From Chitinivorax sp. B (GTDB taxonomy: Bacteria; Pseudomonadota; Gammaproteobacteria; Burkholderiales; SCOH01): a stretch of DNA of 64,000 bases. Within the stretch, counting starts at the first letter, position 1. Each line of letters opens with the position of its first letter. The position numbers were made by a program, and so were the translations under genes. The notes under the pieces are model-generated. The model ran no database searches and had not been told where the DNA came from. It saw only the letters and a program-made list of their open reading frames with translations. The stretch lies in NCBI RefSeq assembly GCF_005503445.1, contig NZ_SCOH01000028.1, positions 1 through 64,000 on the forward strand, in the 5' to 3' direction. Shown here in pieces: positions 1-8,222 of this stretch.

Positions 1-100
1 ACCCATAAGCGCCCACGCTTATCGACTGTATTTTTTTGTTAAAGATCATTCAGTTGCGCAGTCAAAACATCTATTCGTTTCGCCGCGTCGCTGCGAGAGA
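1..100 (-). promoter_or_regulatory. rRNA operon leader with boxA (transcribed leftwards)
   Basis: Read on the minus strand, positions 48-36 give TGATCTTTAACAA, the boxA antitermination element typical of 16S rRNA leaders in beta- and gammaproteobacteria. It is followed by a GATAAGCGTGGGCGCTTAT segment (4-22, a short hairpin) resembling leaders just upstream of betaproteobacterial 16S genes. The 16S gene itself would lie left of the window; none of it is seen here. Together with the strong promoter at 107-135 this identifies the edge of an rrn operon. Confidence 0.75.
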
Positions 101-106
101 GGCCGA

Positions 107-135
107 ACTATACGCATCCACTACCGCACCGTCAA
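107..135 (-). promoter_or_regulatory. sigma-70 promoter of an rRNA operon
   Basis: On the minus strand there is a -35 TTGACG (135-130), a 17-base spacer and a -10 TATAGT (112-107), followed by a GC-rich discriminator (CGGCC). An AT-rich stretch (about 138-190) lies immediately upstream and could act as an UP element. Near-consensus hexamers with 17-bp spacing plus a GC-rich discriminator are characteristic of stringently controlled rRNA promoters, and the boxA downstream fits. Confidence 0.8.
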
Positions 136-272
136 CCAAATTCAGAAAATTTCTTGCAACATTTCTACAACCACTTGATTAATATAAGACCTATGTCTTG
201 GAAATTCGGCAACTCCGTTCACAGTACACAGCGGTGTGCGCCTAGCTGCGAGATCAAAGTTCCGGGAAATGA

Positions 273-821
273 TCAAATTTGGCCTACTTCTGCTTGGTAA
301 TGACGTTTCACCCGAACATAGTGTTCTGCTGAATATTTAAAGTGCGCCAACTCAGCTTCAGTCAGTCGGCGAATTTCTTTTACTGGTCGCCCCAGGTATA
401 AATAACCAGACTTCAAGACTTTTCCTGGCGGTACCAAACTGCCCGCCCCCACCACAACTTGGGACTCGATGATGACCCGATCCAATACAATCGTACCAAT
501 CCCGATCAGACATTCGTCACCAATTGTGCATCCATGCAATGCCACTTGGTGACCTATTGTGACATTCTCCCCAATAATCAGTGGTGCACCTTCGGGATCC
601 TCCGGACGACGATGCGATACATGAAGCATACACAAGTCTTGTACGTTGGTATTGTTGCCAATACGAATTGAATTCACATCACCACGCACAACAGCAAATG
701 GCCAGATCGAGACATTTTCACCCAACACCACGTCACCGATGACTTGGGCTCCGGGATGAATAAAACAGGAAGCTGGAACCGTGGGTGCCATACCTTGATA
801 GCTACCGATACTATTAAACAT
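273..821 (-). CDS. gamma-carbonic-anhydrase-like hexapeptide-repeat protein
   Basis: A 182-residue left-handed beta-helix protein of the YrdA/PaaY gamma-carbonic-anhydrase family. Successive hexapeptide repeats run from about residue 25 to 135, and candidate zinc-binding histidines are visible at His67/His70, His91 and His96, with the usual C-terminal helical tail. The family forms trimers; some members hydrate CO2, while for others the activity is unproven. The start is fixed by GAGGA seven bases upstream of the ATG. It is divergent from prlC. The family assignment is secure; carbonic anhydrase activity is an inference from the family. Confidence 0.88.
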   Translation of the reverse strand: MFNSIGSYQGMAPTVPASCFIHPGAQVIGDVVLGENVSIWPFAVVRGDVNSIRIGNNTNVQDLCMLHVSHRRPEDPEGAPLIIGENVTIGHQVALHGCTIGDECLIGIGTIVLDRVIIESQVVVGAGSLVPPGKVLKSGYLYLGRPVKEIRRLTEAELAHFKYSAEHYVRVKRHYQAEVGQI

Positions 822-955
822 TACAAAATCCTCTTGAGATTACTCAGATTGCCCCAAAGTTCATGAGATATACAAGGCATACCTTAATGTGCCTGCAATC
901 ATACGGTCCACAGGGCAAACTTCCCTGTCAGTCTCCTACATACAGGAACAGAATA

Positions 956-2986
956 ATGAATCCACTGCTTGATTTCACCGGCCTTCCCAAATACAACGCA
1001 ATCAAGCCAGGACATGTCAATCCGGCCATTGATCAGCTTCTGGCTGAGAACCAAGCGTTGGTCGAACAGTTAGTTGCTGATCCCGCAACACCAACGTGGA
1101 CAGGTTTTATTCGCCCACTCGATGCAGGCTTGGAGAAACTTAGCCGTGCTTGGAGTCAGGTCAATCATTTGAACTACGTCGTATCAAGCCCAGAACTGAG
1201 GGAAGCCTATAACGAAAACCTACCCAAGATCACCCAATTCTATGCGGACTTGGCACAGAATCTTGGGCTGTATGCAAAATACAAGGCACTCAAGTCTTCG
1301 GACGAATGGGCTAGGCTAGATAGCACTCAGCGCAAAATTATCGACGATGAACTACGTGATTTTGTATTAGGAGGAGCTGAACTGGCTGAAGATAAGAAAG
1401 TACGCTTTAAGATATTACAGGAAGAGCTGGCCAATCTGTCCGCCAAGTTTGGTGAACACTTACTGGATGCAACCGATGCTTACAGCCTATATATTGATCA
1501 TGCAGAGGACTTGGATGGCTTGCCAAGCGACAGTCTTGCAGCAGCTCAAGCAGCGGCCGAGGTAGATGGCAAGACAGGTTACAAGCTGACATTGCAGATC
1601 CCGTCTTATTTACCGGTCATGCAGTATTGTCACAATCGCACCTTACGCGAAACGCTTTACCATGCATTCGTGACTAGAGCATCCGAATTTGGCCCTGCAG
1701 AGTTGGACAATACTCCATTAATTGACCAAATTCTGGCACTGCGTACTGAAGAAGCCACTTTGCTGGGCTATACAACCTATGCAGATGTCTCACTTGCAAC
1801 AAAGATGGCTGAATCACCTACGCAAGTCATGCGCTTTCTCAGAGATTTAGCTTCGAAAGCCAAACCATTTGCCCAAAAAGACTGGGATGAAGTGAACGCC
1901 TATGCTCGTATTGAACTAGGCATAGATAAGCTGGAAGCTTGGGACACGGCTTATGTCAGCGAAAAACTTCGGGAAGCACGATATGCGTTCTCCGATCAAG
2001 AAGTCAAACAGTACTTCCCTGAACCTGTGGTTCTGGACGGTTTGTTCAAACTGCTATCGACCATTTACGGCGTCACAATCAAAGCAGATCAGGCCGAGAC
2101 TTGGCATAAAGATGCGAAGTTCTATCGCATAGAACATCAAGGCCAGTTGATTGGTCAATTCTATCTGGATCTTTATGCACGCACCGGCAAACGTGGTGGC
2201 GCATGGATGGATGACGCGATCTCCCGCGTCAATAAACAAGACTATATCCAAACGCCTGTAGCCTACCTTGTTTGCAACTTTTCGGCGCCAATCGGTGACA
2301 AGCCTGCCTTGTTCACGCATGATGAAGTAATCACGCTATTCCATGAAGCTGGTCATGGCCTGCATCATTTGATGACGCATGTGAGTGAGCGGCCCGTTTC
2401 CGGAATTAATGGTGTGGAATGGGATGCGGTCGAACTACCAAGCCAATTCATGGAGAATTTCTGTTGGGAATGGGATGTACTCTCCCAGATGACACGCCAT
2501 GTTGATACCGGTGAAATTTTACCTCGGGTGCTTTATGACAAAATGATCGCTGCTAAAAACTTCCAAAGTGGGATGCAGTTTGTCCGGCAATTGGAGTTCA
2601 GCCTGTTTGACATGCAAATCCATAGCGGTTTCACTCCTGGCAAAGGTAGAACAGTCATGGATATCCTACAGGATGTTCGTAAAGAGGTCGCAGTGGTCAT
2701 CCCGCCAGAGTTTAATCGCTTCCCACAATCATTCAGCCATATTTTTGCTGGAGGATACGCAGCCGGCTATTACAGCTATAAATGGGCTGAAGTATTGTCT
2801 GCGGATGCTTATGCTGCATTTGAAGAAAACGGCATATTGAACCCAGAAATCGGACGTCGGTTCTGGCATGAAATTTTGGCAGTTGGGGGCAGCAGACCCG
2901 CCTTGGATTCATTCAAGGCATTTCGCGGGCGTGAACCGGAAATTGATGCATTGTTACGACACAACGGCATGAGCGAAGCAGCCTAA
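956..2986 (+). CDS. prlC: oligopeptidase A (M3 zinc metallopeptidase)
   Basis: About 676 residues, the usual length of PrlC/OpdA. The zinc motif HEAGH is at His463-His467, within the M3 catalytic domain. The cytoplasmic enzyme degrades short peptides, including cleaved signal peptides. An in-frame ATG exists at 863, but the ATG at 956 has AGGA eight bases upstream and begins with the family's usual N-terminus (NPLLDFTGLPKY), so 956 is chosen. It is a single gene divergent from the gamma-carbonic-anhydrase-like gene. Confidence 0.95.
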   Translation: MNPLLDFTGLPKYNAIKPGHVNPAIDQLLAENQALVEQLVADPATPTWTGFIRPLDAGLEKLSRAWSQVNHLNYVVSSPELREAYNENLPKITQFYADLAQNLGLYAKYKALKSSDEWARLDSTQRKIIDDELRDFVLGGAELAEDKKVRFKILQEELANLSAKFGEHLLDATDAYSLYIDHAEDLDGLPSDSLAAAQAAAEVDGKTGYKLTLQIPSYLPVMQYCHNRTLRETLYHAFVTRASEFGPAELDNTPLIDQILALRTEEATLLGYTTYADVSLATKMAESPTQVMRFLRDLASKAKPFAQKDWDEVNAYARIELGIDKLEAWDTAYVSEKLREARYAFSDQEVKQYFPEPVVLDGLFKLLSTIYGVTIKADQAETWHKDAKFYRIEHQGQLIGQFYLDLYARTGKRGGAWMDDAISRVNKQDYIQTPVAYLVCNFSAPIGDKPALFTHDEVITLFHEAGHGLHHLMTHVSERPVSGINGVEWDAVELPSQFMENFCWEWDVLSQMTRHVDTGEILPRVLYDKMIAAKNFQSGMQFVRQLEFSLFDMQIHSGFTPGKGRTVMDILQDVRKEVAVVIPPEFNRFPQSFSHIFAGGYAAGYYSYKWAEVLSADAYAAFEENGILNPEIGRRFWHEILAVGGSRPALDSFKAFRGREPEIDALLRHNGMSEAA

Positions 2987-3031
2987 GTAACGGCCACAGC
3001 CAAGGCTATCGGCAGGTTGACCGGGGTATGC

Positions 3032-3040
3032 TGATATAAT
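3032..3040 (+). promoter_or_regulatory. extended -10 promoter for the DUF4124 gene
   Basis: TGATATAAT is a perfect extended -10 element (TGnTATAAT) 33 bases upstream of the ATG at 3074. No good -35 hexamer lies at the right spacing, as expected for extended -10 promoters. Confidence 0.5.
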
Positions 3041-3073
3041 GTTGTCATGAACACTTAACTTGGGACTTAAATC

Positions 3074-3610
3074 ATGTTCAGACAGTCTTTGATCACTATC
3101 ATGTTGGTCTCCCTTGCCGGTGGTGCCGTTGCCGGTCAAGTCTATAGTTGGACAGATCCAGCCACAGGCAAGACGGTGTTCTCCGATCAACCGCCACCAC
3201 CCAATGTCAAAGGCCAGCAAAAAGACTATAAGGCCAGCACCATTCAAACCTCACTGCATGGCTATGCCATACAGGAAGCCATTCGCAAGTCGCCCGTGAC
3301 CTTGTTCAGCAGTGACTGCGGTGAAGTATGTACGAATGCCAAGCAATTTCTGAGCAAACGTGGAATACCTTATACCTTGAAAAACCCTGGCACTCAGCAA
3401 GCCTACTTTGACGAACTGAAGAAACTGACTGGCTCCGACAAGATTCCTGTCTTGTTGATTGGCAGCAAAACTGTCACTGGCTTTGAACCTGGTTCATGGA
3501 ACGCTGCATTGGATGAAGCAGGCTATCCAAAATCAGAGAACCCCGCAGTAGCCAATAAACCCAAAGAGACTGTTGCCACGCCTAATAAACCGGCCAATGG
3601 CGGCCAATAA
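3074..3610 (+). CDS. exported DUF4124 / glutaredoxin-like protein
   Basis: 178 residues. An N-terminal signal peptide (residues 1-20, cleavage after GGAVA) is followed by a DUF4124 segment (about 21-60, the YSWTD...FSDQPPP type). A glutaredoxin-like thioredoxin-fold domain follows (about 72-150) with the redox pair Cys82/Cys86 in a CGEVC arrangement rather than the usual CxxC. A low-complexity Pro/Lys/Asn tail ends the protein. It is probably a periplasmic thiol-disulfide protein; substrate unknown. The 3' end approaches the exonuclease III gene (19 bases apart), suggesting co-transcription. Confidence 0.82.
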   Translation: MFRQSLITIMLVSLAGGAVAGQVYSWTDPATGKTVFSDQPPPPNVKGQQKDYKASTIQTSLHGYAIQEAIRKSPVTLFSSDCGEVCTNAKQFLSKRGIPYTLKNPGTQQAYFDELKKLTGSDKIPVLLIGSKTVTGFEPGSWNAALDEAGYPKSENPAVANKPKETVATPNKPANGGQ

Positions 3611-3629
3611 CACGGAGTCATACCAATCA

Positions 3630-4394
3630 ATGCAACTGGCCACATGGAATGTCAATTCGCTCAAAGTTCGTCTGCCACAAGTCTTGGCTTGGTTAGCTAA
3701 CAACCCTGTTGACGCATTGTGTTTACAGGAAACCAAACTGGAAGACCATAACTTCCCACGCAGTGAAATTGAAGCAGCAGGCTACCACGTGGCCTTTGCT
3801 GGCCAGAAAACCTATAACGGTGTTGCGATTCTGTCCAAGCATGAAATCGACGATGTGCAAGTCAACCTTCCAAATCTGGAAGATGAGCAGAAACGGCTGC
3901 TAGCATGCACGATAGCGGGCGTACGGGTCATTTGCGCCTACTTTCCCAACGGACAAAGCTTGGACTCGGACAAATATCAGTACAAGCTGCACTGGTTGGC
4001 AGCGCTTCAAGACTGGTTGAAAGTCGAACTGAACAAGTATGCTGCAGTAGCATTGTTAGGTGATTACAACATTGCACCTGAAGACCGTGATGTCCATGAC
4101 CCCAAAGCCTGGGAAGGACAGGTTCTGGTAAGCCCACCGGAACGCGAGGCATTCCAGAATTTGTTGTCCATGGGCATGCAAGACAGTTTCCGTGCATTTG
4201 AACAAGCAGACAAATCGTTTACCTGGTGGGATTACCGGATGAATGGCTTCAAGCGTAACCTAGGCTTGCGTATTGATCACATCTTACTGTCCCCAGCCTT
4301 GGCTGAGCGGTGTAGTCAATGTGTCATTGACGTTACCCCTCGACATAACGAACGCCCATCCGATCACACTCCTGTCATTGCCACATTGAACTAA
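3630..4394 (+). CDS. xth: exodeoxyribonuclease III / AP endonuclease
   Basis: About 254 residues of the exonuclease-endonuclease-phosphatase fold. Conserved active-site segments are visible in order: WNVNSLKVR at the N-terminus (metal-binding Asn), LQETK (metal-binding Glu), GDYNIAPEDRDVHDP (Asp/Asn pair), RIDHILLS and the terminal SDHTPV (catalytic His). The enzyme cleaves abasic sites and trims 3' blocks in base-excision repair. Upstream in-frame starts exist (3573), but the conserved N-terminus begins MQLATWNVNS at 3630, with GGAG upstream. Confidence 0.93.
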   Translation: MQLATWNVNSLKVRLPQVLAWLANNPVDALCLQETKLEDHNFPRSEIEAAGYHVAFAGQKTYNGVAILSKHEIDDVQVNLPNLEDEQKRLLACTIAGVRVICAYFPNGQSLDSDKYQYKLHWLAALQDWLKVELNKYAAVALLGDYNIAPEDRDVHDPKAWEGQVLVSPPEREAFQNLLSMGMQDSFRAFEQADKSFTWWDYRMNGFKRNLGLRIDHILLSPALAERCSQCVIDVTPRHNERPSDHTPVIATLN

Positions 4395-4455
4395 GACGTC
4401 CGATCATTGCCAAGACGTACATATGTTTTGTTTGCCCGATCAACACAGGAACTGT

Positions 4456-5919
4456 ATGAAGAAGTTACCAATGCATCGCCTTTGCTCCCTGCTGATCGCC
4501 ACCGCATTGCTGGCAGGTTGCAACAAACCACCAACAGATGTGGTGGACAAGGATGCCAAGCCATCGAATACCTCCAATCTGCCGAGCATCCAGCGTAATC
4601 CTGGAGTCACACTTCCGGACTTCACCACATTGGTCGACAAAGAAGGACCAGCGGTGGTCAATATCAGTACTACTCAAACAGTCAGTACGCGTGGTCGCGG
4701 TGGCCCGGGCTTATCGGAAGACGATCCTTTCTACGAATTTTTCAAACGTTTTGCACCGCCACAGGCACCACGTCAATATCAGACACAGTCACTGGGTTCC
4801 GGGTTCATTATTTCAGATGATGGCTATATTCTGACCAATGCCCATGTTGTGGCGGAAGCAGACGAAGTCAATGTCAGACTAACCGACAAACGTGAGTTCA
4901 AGGCAAAGGTCGTGGGCGTAGATCGTCGAACGGATGTTGCGCTGGTCAAGATCAACAGTACCAGCTTGCCCAAGGTACCATTGGGTGACCCGGATAACTT
5001 GCGGGTCGGCGAGTGGGTTGTTGCCATTGGCCAACCATTTGGTTTCGACAATTCAGTCACCGCTGGTATTGTCAGCGCCAAAGGCCGATCGTTACCAGAT
5101 GAAAGCTATGTTCCATTCATTCAAACTGACGTACCGATCAATCCAGGCAATTCGGGTGGCCCGCTCTTCAATATGCGTGGTGAAGTAGTAGGGATCAACT
5201 CGCAGATCTATTCGCGTTCGGGTGGTTATATGGGCATCTCATTTGCCATTCCAATTGATGTTGCCCTGAATGTGGCCAAACAGTTGCAGGAAAGCGGTAA
5301 GGTTAGCCGTGGTCGAATTGGTGTGCAGATTCAACCCCTCACTCAGGAACTGGCGCAAAGCTTTGGCCTGAAGAGTACTGACGGTGCACTGGTATCAATG
5401 GTGGAAGCAGATGGCCCTGCTGCCAAAGCTGGCTTGCTAGCTGGTGATGTAATCATTGCGTTCAACAATCAACCCGTGAAATCGTCGAACGAGCTACCAT
5501 TATTGGTTGCTAACATCAAACCAAGCACCAAAGCCGATTTAAAAGTATGGCGTAAGGGCCGGGAAGTGGTACTGAAAGTTACCGTGGCTGAAATGCCAAC
5601 CGACAAGACGATTACCAGCACAGAACCGCCACAGACTGCTCCTGCAAAAATCGCACGGCTCGGTTTACAGCTCTCTGATTTGTCGTCCGAACAACGTCAC
5701 GAATTACGTATCAAAGCCGGAGTTCTGGTTGAGGACGTTGATGGGCCTGCAGCCAAAGCCGGGCTGGAAGCCAATGATGTCATTCTGGCAGTGAATTCAA
5801 CCGAAGTTTCCAGCGTAGCGCAATTCAGCAAACTGGTCAGTCGCTTTGACGGGGGTACGATCGCACTACTGGTGTTGCGCGAAGGTAATACGCTCTACCT
5901 CCCGCTGAAATTGCGTTGA
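4456..5919 (+). CDS. Do-type serine endoprotease (DegP/DegQ/MucD family), predicted lipoprotein
   Basis: About 487 residues. The N-terminus has a lipoprotein signal with lipobox LLAGC, then a trypsin-like domain with the full triad His130 (TNAHVV), Asp160 (RTDVAL) and Ser233 (GNSGGP), and two PDZ domains (about 275-370 and 395-485). It is an envelope protein quality-control protease and chaperone. The ATG at 4456 has AGGA five bases upstream and directly opens the signal sequence; an earlier in-frame ATG (4423) would put extra polar residues before it. The lipid anchor makes it resemble MucD-type members more than soluble DegP. Confidence 0.92.
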   Translation: MKKLPMHRLCSLLIATALLAGCNKPPTDVVDKDAKPSNTSNLPSIQRNPGVTLPDFTTLVDKEGPAVVNISTTQTVSTRGRGGPGLSEDDPFYEFFKRFAPPQAPRQYQTQSLGSGFIISDDGYILTNAHVVAEADEVNVRLTDKREFKAKVVGVDRRTDVALVKINSTSLPKVPLGDPDNLRVGEWVVAIGQPFGFDNSVTAGIVSAKGRSLPDESYVPFIQTDVPINPGNSGGPLFNMRGEVVGINSQIYSRSGGYMGISFAIPIDVALNVAKQLQESGKVSRGRIGVQIQPLTQELAQSFGLKSTDGALVSMVEADGPAAKAGLLAGDVIIAFNNQPVKSSNELPLLVANIKPSTKADLKVWRKGREVVLKVTVAEMPTDKTITSTEPPQTAPAKIARLGLQLSDLSSEQRHELRIKAGVLVEDVDGPAAKAGLEANDVILAVNSTEVSSVAQFSKLVSRFDGGTIALLVLREGNTLYLPLKLR

Positions 5920-5940
5920 TCACTCATGACCAAAACCGAT

Positions 5941-5964
5941 ATGGTGGCCGTTCCGGGCCGCCAT
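5941..5964. terminator. hairpin between convergent genes
   Basis: ATGGTGGCC (5941-5949) pairs with GGCCGCCAT (5956-5964) around a 6-base loop, with one G-T wobble. It lies just after the protease stop and just before the 3' end of the convergent TPR pseudogene. There is no clear T-run, so terminator function is a guess from position. Confidence 0.45.
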
Positions 5965-5986
5965 GTTGGTTGATGTTTATAGCAGG

Positions 5987-6451
5987 TTATTGTGATGCTT
6001 GTTGTAGTTTATTTTTATACTCAGTTACCTTCTTCTTCAATTCACGAAATTCCTCACAAGTCACCCAGCACAGCTTATCCAAAATCGCCAGATGCTTTTC
6101 GGCATTAGGTAAGTCATCTGCCATCAGATAAGCCTCGCCAATGTATTCGTGTACCCCCTGTGCTTCGGATTGATTTCCAGCGCACGTTCATAGTGCCTGA
6201 AAGCATTAGGCAGGTCGCCCAGTTTCCGGTGCGCATAACCAAGCCAGTTATAAGCATTGGTATCGTGCCACAACCTTATTCATTGCCTCAATTGCACCCT
6301 GCCAGTTTTCTGCTTTCAAAGCTGTTTTACCAGCCGAATAATCCACATCATCCGTCTGACTGTCGCCACCACCCCAGTTTCCCATGGCCTGGGCCGGTAC
6401 AATAGTTACCAACGATAAAACCAATATCGCAGCCAACGTCATTCGCTTCAT
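5987..6451 (-). pseudogene. exported TPR protein gene with two frameshifts
   Basis: Reading starts at the ATG at 6451 (AAGGGAG eight bases upstream) with a clear signal peptide ending PAQA. It runs into a tetratricopeptide repeat (YSAGKTALKAENWQGAIEAM). Near 6261-6268 the frame must shift by one base to continue as DTNAYNWLGYAHRKLGDLPN. Near 6153-6158, at a run of five C/G, it must shift again to continue as VHEYIGEAYLMADDLPNAEKHL and end in a charged tail at the stop at 5987. With both corrections the product is an intact ~155-residue small TPR protein. Both shifts look like single-base losses, so this is either a recent pseudogene or two sequencing indels. Confidence 0.75.
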
Positions 6452-6515
6452 TCCACCCACTCCCTTGTATAACCAATCCACTGGACTTGGGGCGTTGCAC
6501 CACGCGCTAGGCTAA

Positions 6516-6546
6516 ATAAAAAAACGGGCAGATTAACTGCCCGTTG
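6516..6546 (-). terminator. intrinsic terminator of the lytic transglycosylase unit
   Basis: A perfect 9-bp stem, AACGGGCAG (6523-6531) with CTGCCCGTT (6537-6545) and a 5-base loop. On the minus strand it is followed by a T-rich run (TTTTTTTATTT). It sits just after the stop of the lytic transglycosylase gene at 6555. Confidence 0.88.
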
Positions 6547-6554
6547 ATACGGAA

Positions 6555-7190
6555 TTAGCTGTTGGATGGTGGAGAAGCCACACTGGCAGTTGTCACTGGA
6601 TAGTTCCAGAACCGCTTCCAGGCCCCCAGCACCATATTGGGGTATTCCGGTTTGCCCAAACTACCGTTATAACGCCCCAAGGCACGGAAAAGGTTTCCCT
6701 TTTCAATATCCAAGTAATGACGCAGGATGGTACAACCATACCGTAAATTGGTTCGCAGATGGAACAGGTTATGTTCACTGGTGCCAATTGAACGTACCCA
6801 GAACGGCATGACCTGCATGAATCCCCTGGCCCCTACACTGGAAACTGCATATTTACGGAAACCAGATTCCACCTGAATCAATCCCATGACCAGTTGCGGG
6901 TCAAGTCCAGCACGAGTCGCTTCGTAGTGAACAGATGTCAAAAACTGCCGTCGTACTTCCGGATCCGGCATGCGCTTTTCCAATCGTTTGGACATATCGG
7001 TAATCCAAGCCTGCGCATCAGCCTGATTTTCGAATACCAAACGGGGAGCTGCATTATCTGCCACTGCACGTTGCAACGACGCCTGAACACTCGCAGACAA
7101 TTGCTCTTCAAGCTGAGCACCAGCCCGAACCTGATTTGCCATCATTGCTGCAAACAAGACTGCGATGATCTGAACATACCTTGATTTCAT
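6555..7190 (-). CDS. lytic murein transglycosylase (SLT/goose-lysozyme-like domain)
   Basis: 211 residues. A signal peptide (1-23, ending VRAGA) is followed by a helical linker and an SLT domain (about 85-195) with catalytic Glu108 in QVESGF and the conserved GARGFMQVMP and ALGRYNGS motifs. Family members cleave the MurNAc-GlcNAc bond of peptidoglycan with formation of 1,6-anhydroMurNAc in the periplasm. No lipobox is seen, so it is probably soluble. The gene follows the GNAT gene by 6 bases and ends at a strong terminator. Confidence 0.9.
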   Translation of the reverse strand: MKSRYVQIIAVLFAAMMANQVRAGAQLEEQLSASVQASLQRAVADNAAPRLVFENQADAQAWITDMSKRLEKRMPDPEVRRQFLTSVHYEATRAGLDPQLVMGLIQVESGFRKYAVSSVGARGFMQVMPFWVRSIGTSEHNLFHLRTNLRYGCTILRHYLDIEKGNLFRALGRYNGSLGKPEYPNMVLGAWKRFWNYPVTTASVASPPSNS

Positions 7191-7196
7191 TTTTTC

Positions 7197-7697
7197 TTAC
7201 CTTAACCTTGCCATCATATGGGCATCGACATACCGCCCATCGCGGAATGCAAAATGCCGCAAGGTGCCTTCGATATCAAATCCATGTTTCTTGTATAACG
7301 CTATCGCTGGCTCGTTGTAAGTAAGTACTTGTAATTCAAGCCGTTGAAGATTCAGCCAATTATCAGCCAAATCCAATACCGACGTCATCAGCAAGTTGCC
7401 AATACCTTGTCGATGCCGGTCCGCACGAACCACCGGTGCAATGCTGCCACAATGCTTGCGTGGTGTTTTGCTCATCACACTCAATGTCACTTCGCCCACA
7501 ATCTCACCAACCTGTTCGGCAATCAGAATATGGCGCGTAGGCGGCGCATTGGTGATCCAATCCCGCCAAAATGATTGATCCATATGCGGCAACTGCATCA
7601 GCTGCTCACGAATGGCAGGATGAGCATATATCTCTGTCAGAGTAGGTACGTCAGCTACATTGGCGCGCCGGATTAGAATTGATGCGGAATCAAACAC
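7197..7697 (-). CDS. GNAT N-acetyltransferase (YhhY/AaaT-like)
   Basis: About 166 residues of the GNAT fold. The acetyl-CoA loop is RADRHRQGIGNLLM, and the C-terminal QVLTYNEPAIALYKKHGF segment is typical of RimI/YhhY-type enzymes. The start is taken as the GTG at 7697. It overlaps the end of the upstream gene (GTGTTTGA) and has AGGAGG nine bases upstream, while upstream in-frame ATGs have no such support. It is the downstream copy of two tandem GNAT genes of similar architecture, probably a duplication. Substrate (an amino acid or peptide amine) is unknown. Confidence 0.82.
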   Translation of the reverse strand: MFDSASILIRRANVADVPTLTEIYAHPAIREQLMQLPHMDQSFWRDWITNAPPTRHILIAEQVGEIVGEVTLSVMSKTPRKHCGSIAPVVRADRHRQGIGNLLMTSVLDLADNWLNLQRLELQVLTYNEPAIALYKKHGFDIEGTLRHFAFRDGRYVDAHMMARLR

Positions 7698-8217
7698 AAG
7701 CACCACCCTCCTCCAGTATCGGCCGCAAACGCGCCATGGAGTATGAGTTGACCCATTCTCCATTACGATAAGCGTGCCGTTGATGCTCCCCTTCAATCAC
7801 AAAGCCAAACTTGCGATAAAGCGCAATGGCTGCTGCATTATCGGTATACACCGTCAGCTCCAGCCGCGATACATTCAGCCAGCGATCTGCCAGATGAATC
7901 AACTCCGCCATCAGGCAGCTGCCCACACCTTGTCCTTGCCATGCATCAGCGATTGCAATCCATACGTGGGCCACATGCCTGCGGCGTGGTTTGGCCTCTC
8001 CGCGAATACCAGCCGTACCCACAAGCTGATCTCCAATCAAGGCAACCAGCTCAATGTGATCATCTTCCTGTGTCACCATCCGCTTTTGCCACCCTTCGAC
8101 AGATGGCCAAGGCAACTGCATGGTGCCTGCTACGGCAGACAAATCGTCGAAAATGCGGGCGACTGCTTCCGCATCTTCGATTGCCGCTCTACGTAAGATA
8201 ATCGCGGGATTGGCCAT
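7690..8217 (-). CDS. GNAT N-acetyltransferase
   Basis: About 175 residues. The GNAT core has acetyl-CoA loop DAWQGQGVGSCLM and the C-terminal TVYTDNAAAIALYRKFGF segment. It shares layout with the next gene (LADRWLNVSRLEL here, LADNWLNLQRLEL there), indicating tandem paralogues. The ATG at 8217 is chosen; a TTG at 8226 overlapping the proS stop is an alternative giving three more residues. The gene is translationally coupled to proS upstream and to the second GNAT downstream. Substrate unknown. Confidence 0.82.
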   Translation of the reverse strand: MANPAIILRRAAIEDAEAVARIFDDLSAVAGTMQLPWPSVEGWQKRMVTQEDDHIELVALIGDQLVGTAGIRGEAKPRRRHVAHVWIAIADAWQGQGVGSCLMAELIHLADRWLNVSRLELTVYTDNAAAIALYRKFGFVIEGEHQRHAYRNGEWVNSYSMARLRPILEEGGACV

Positions 8218-8222
8218 TGATA

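Noticed and set aside
1-34. Intrinsic terminator of a rightward gene (hairpin followed by T-run)
   Set aside because: The hairpin and T-run are better explained as part of the leftward rRNA leader, given boxA and the strong minus-strand promoter just to the right.
5916-6131. A 71-codon plus-strand frame downstream of the protease
   Set aside because: It is antisense to the frameshifted TPR gene and its product has no recognisable features.
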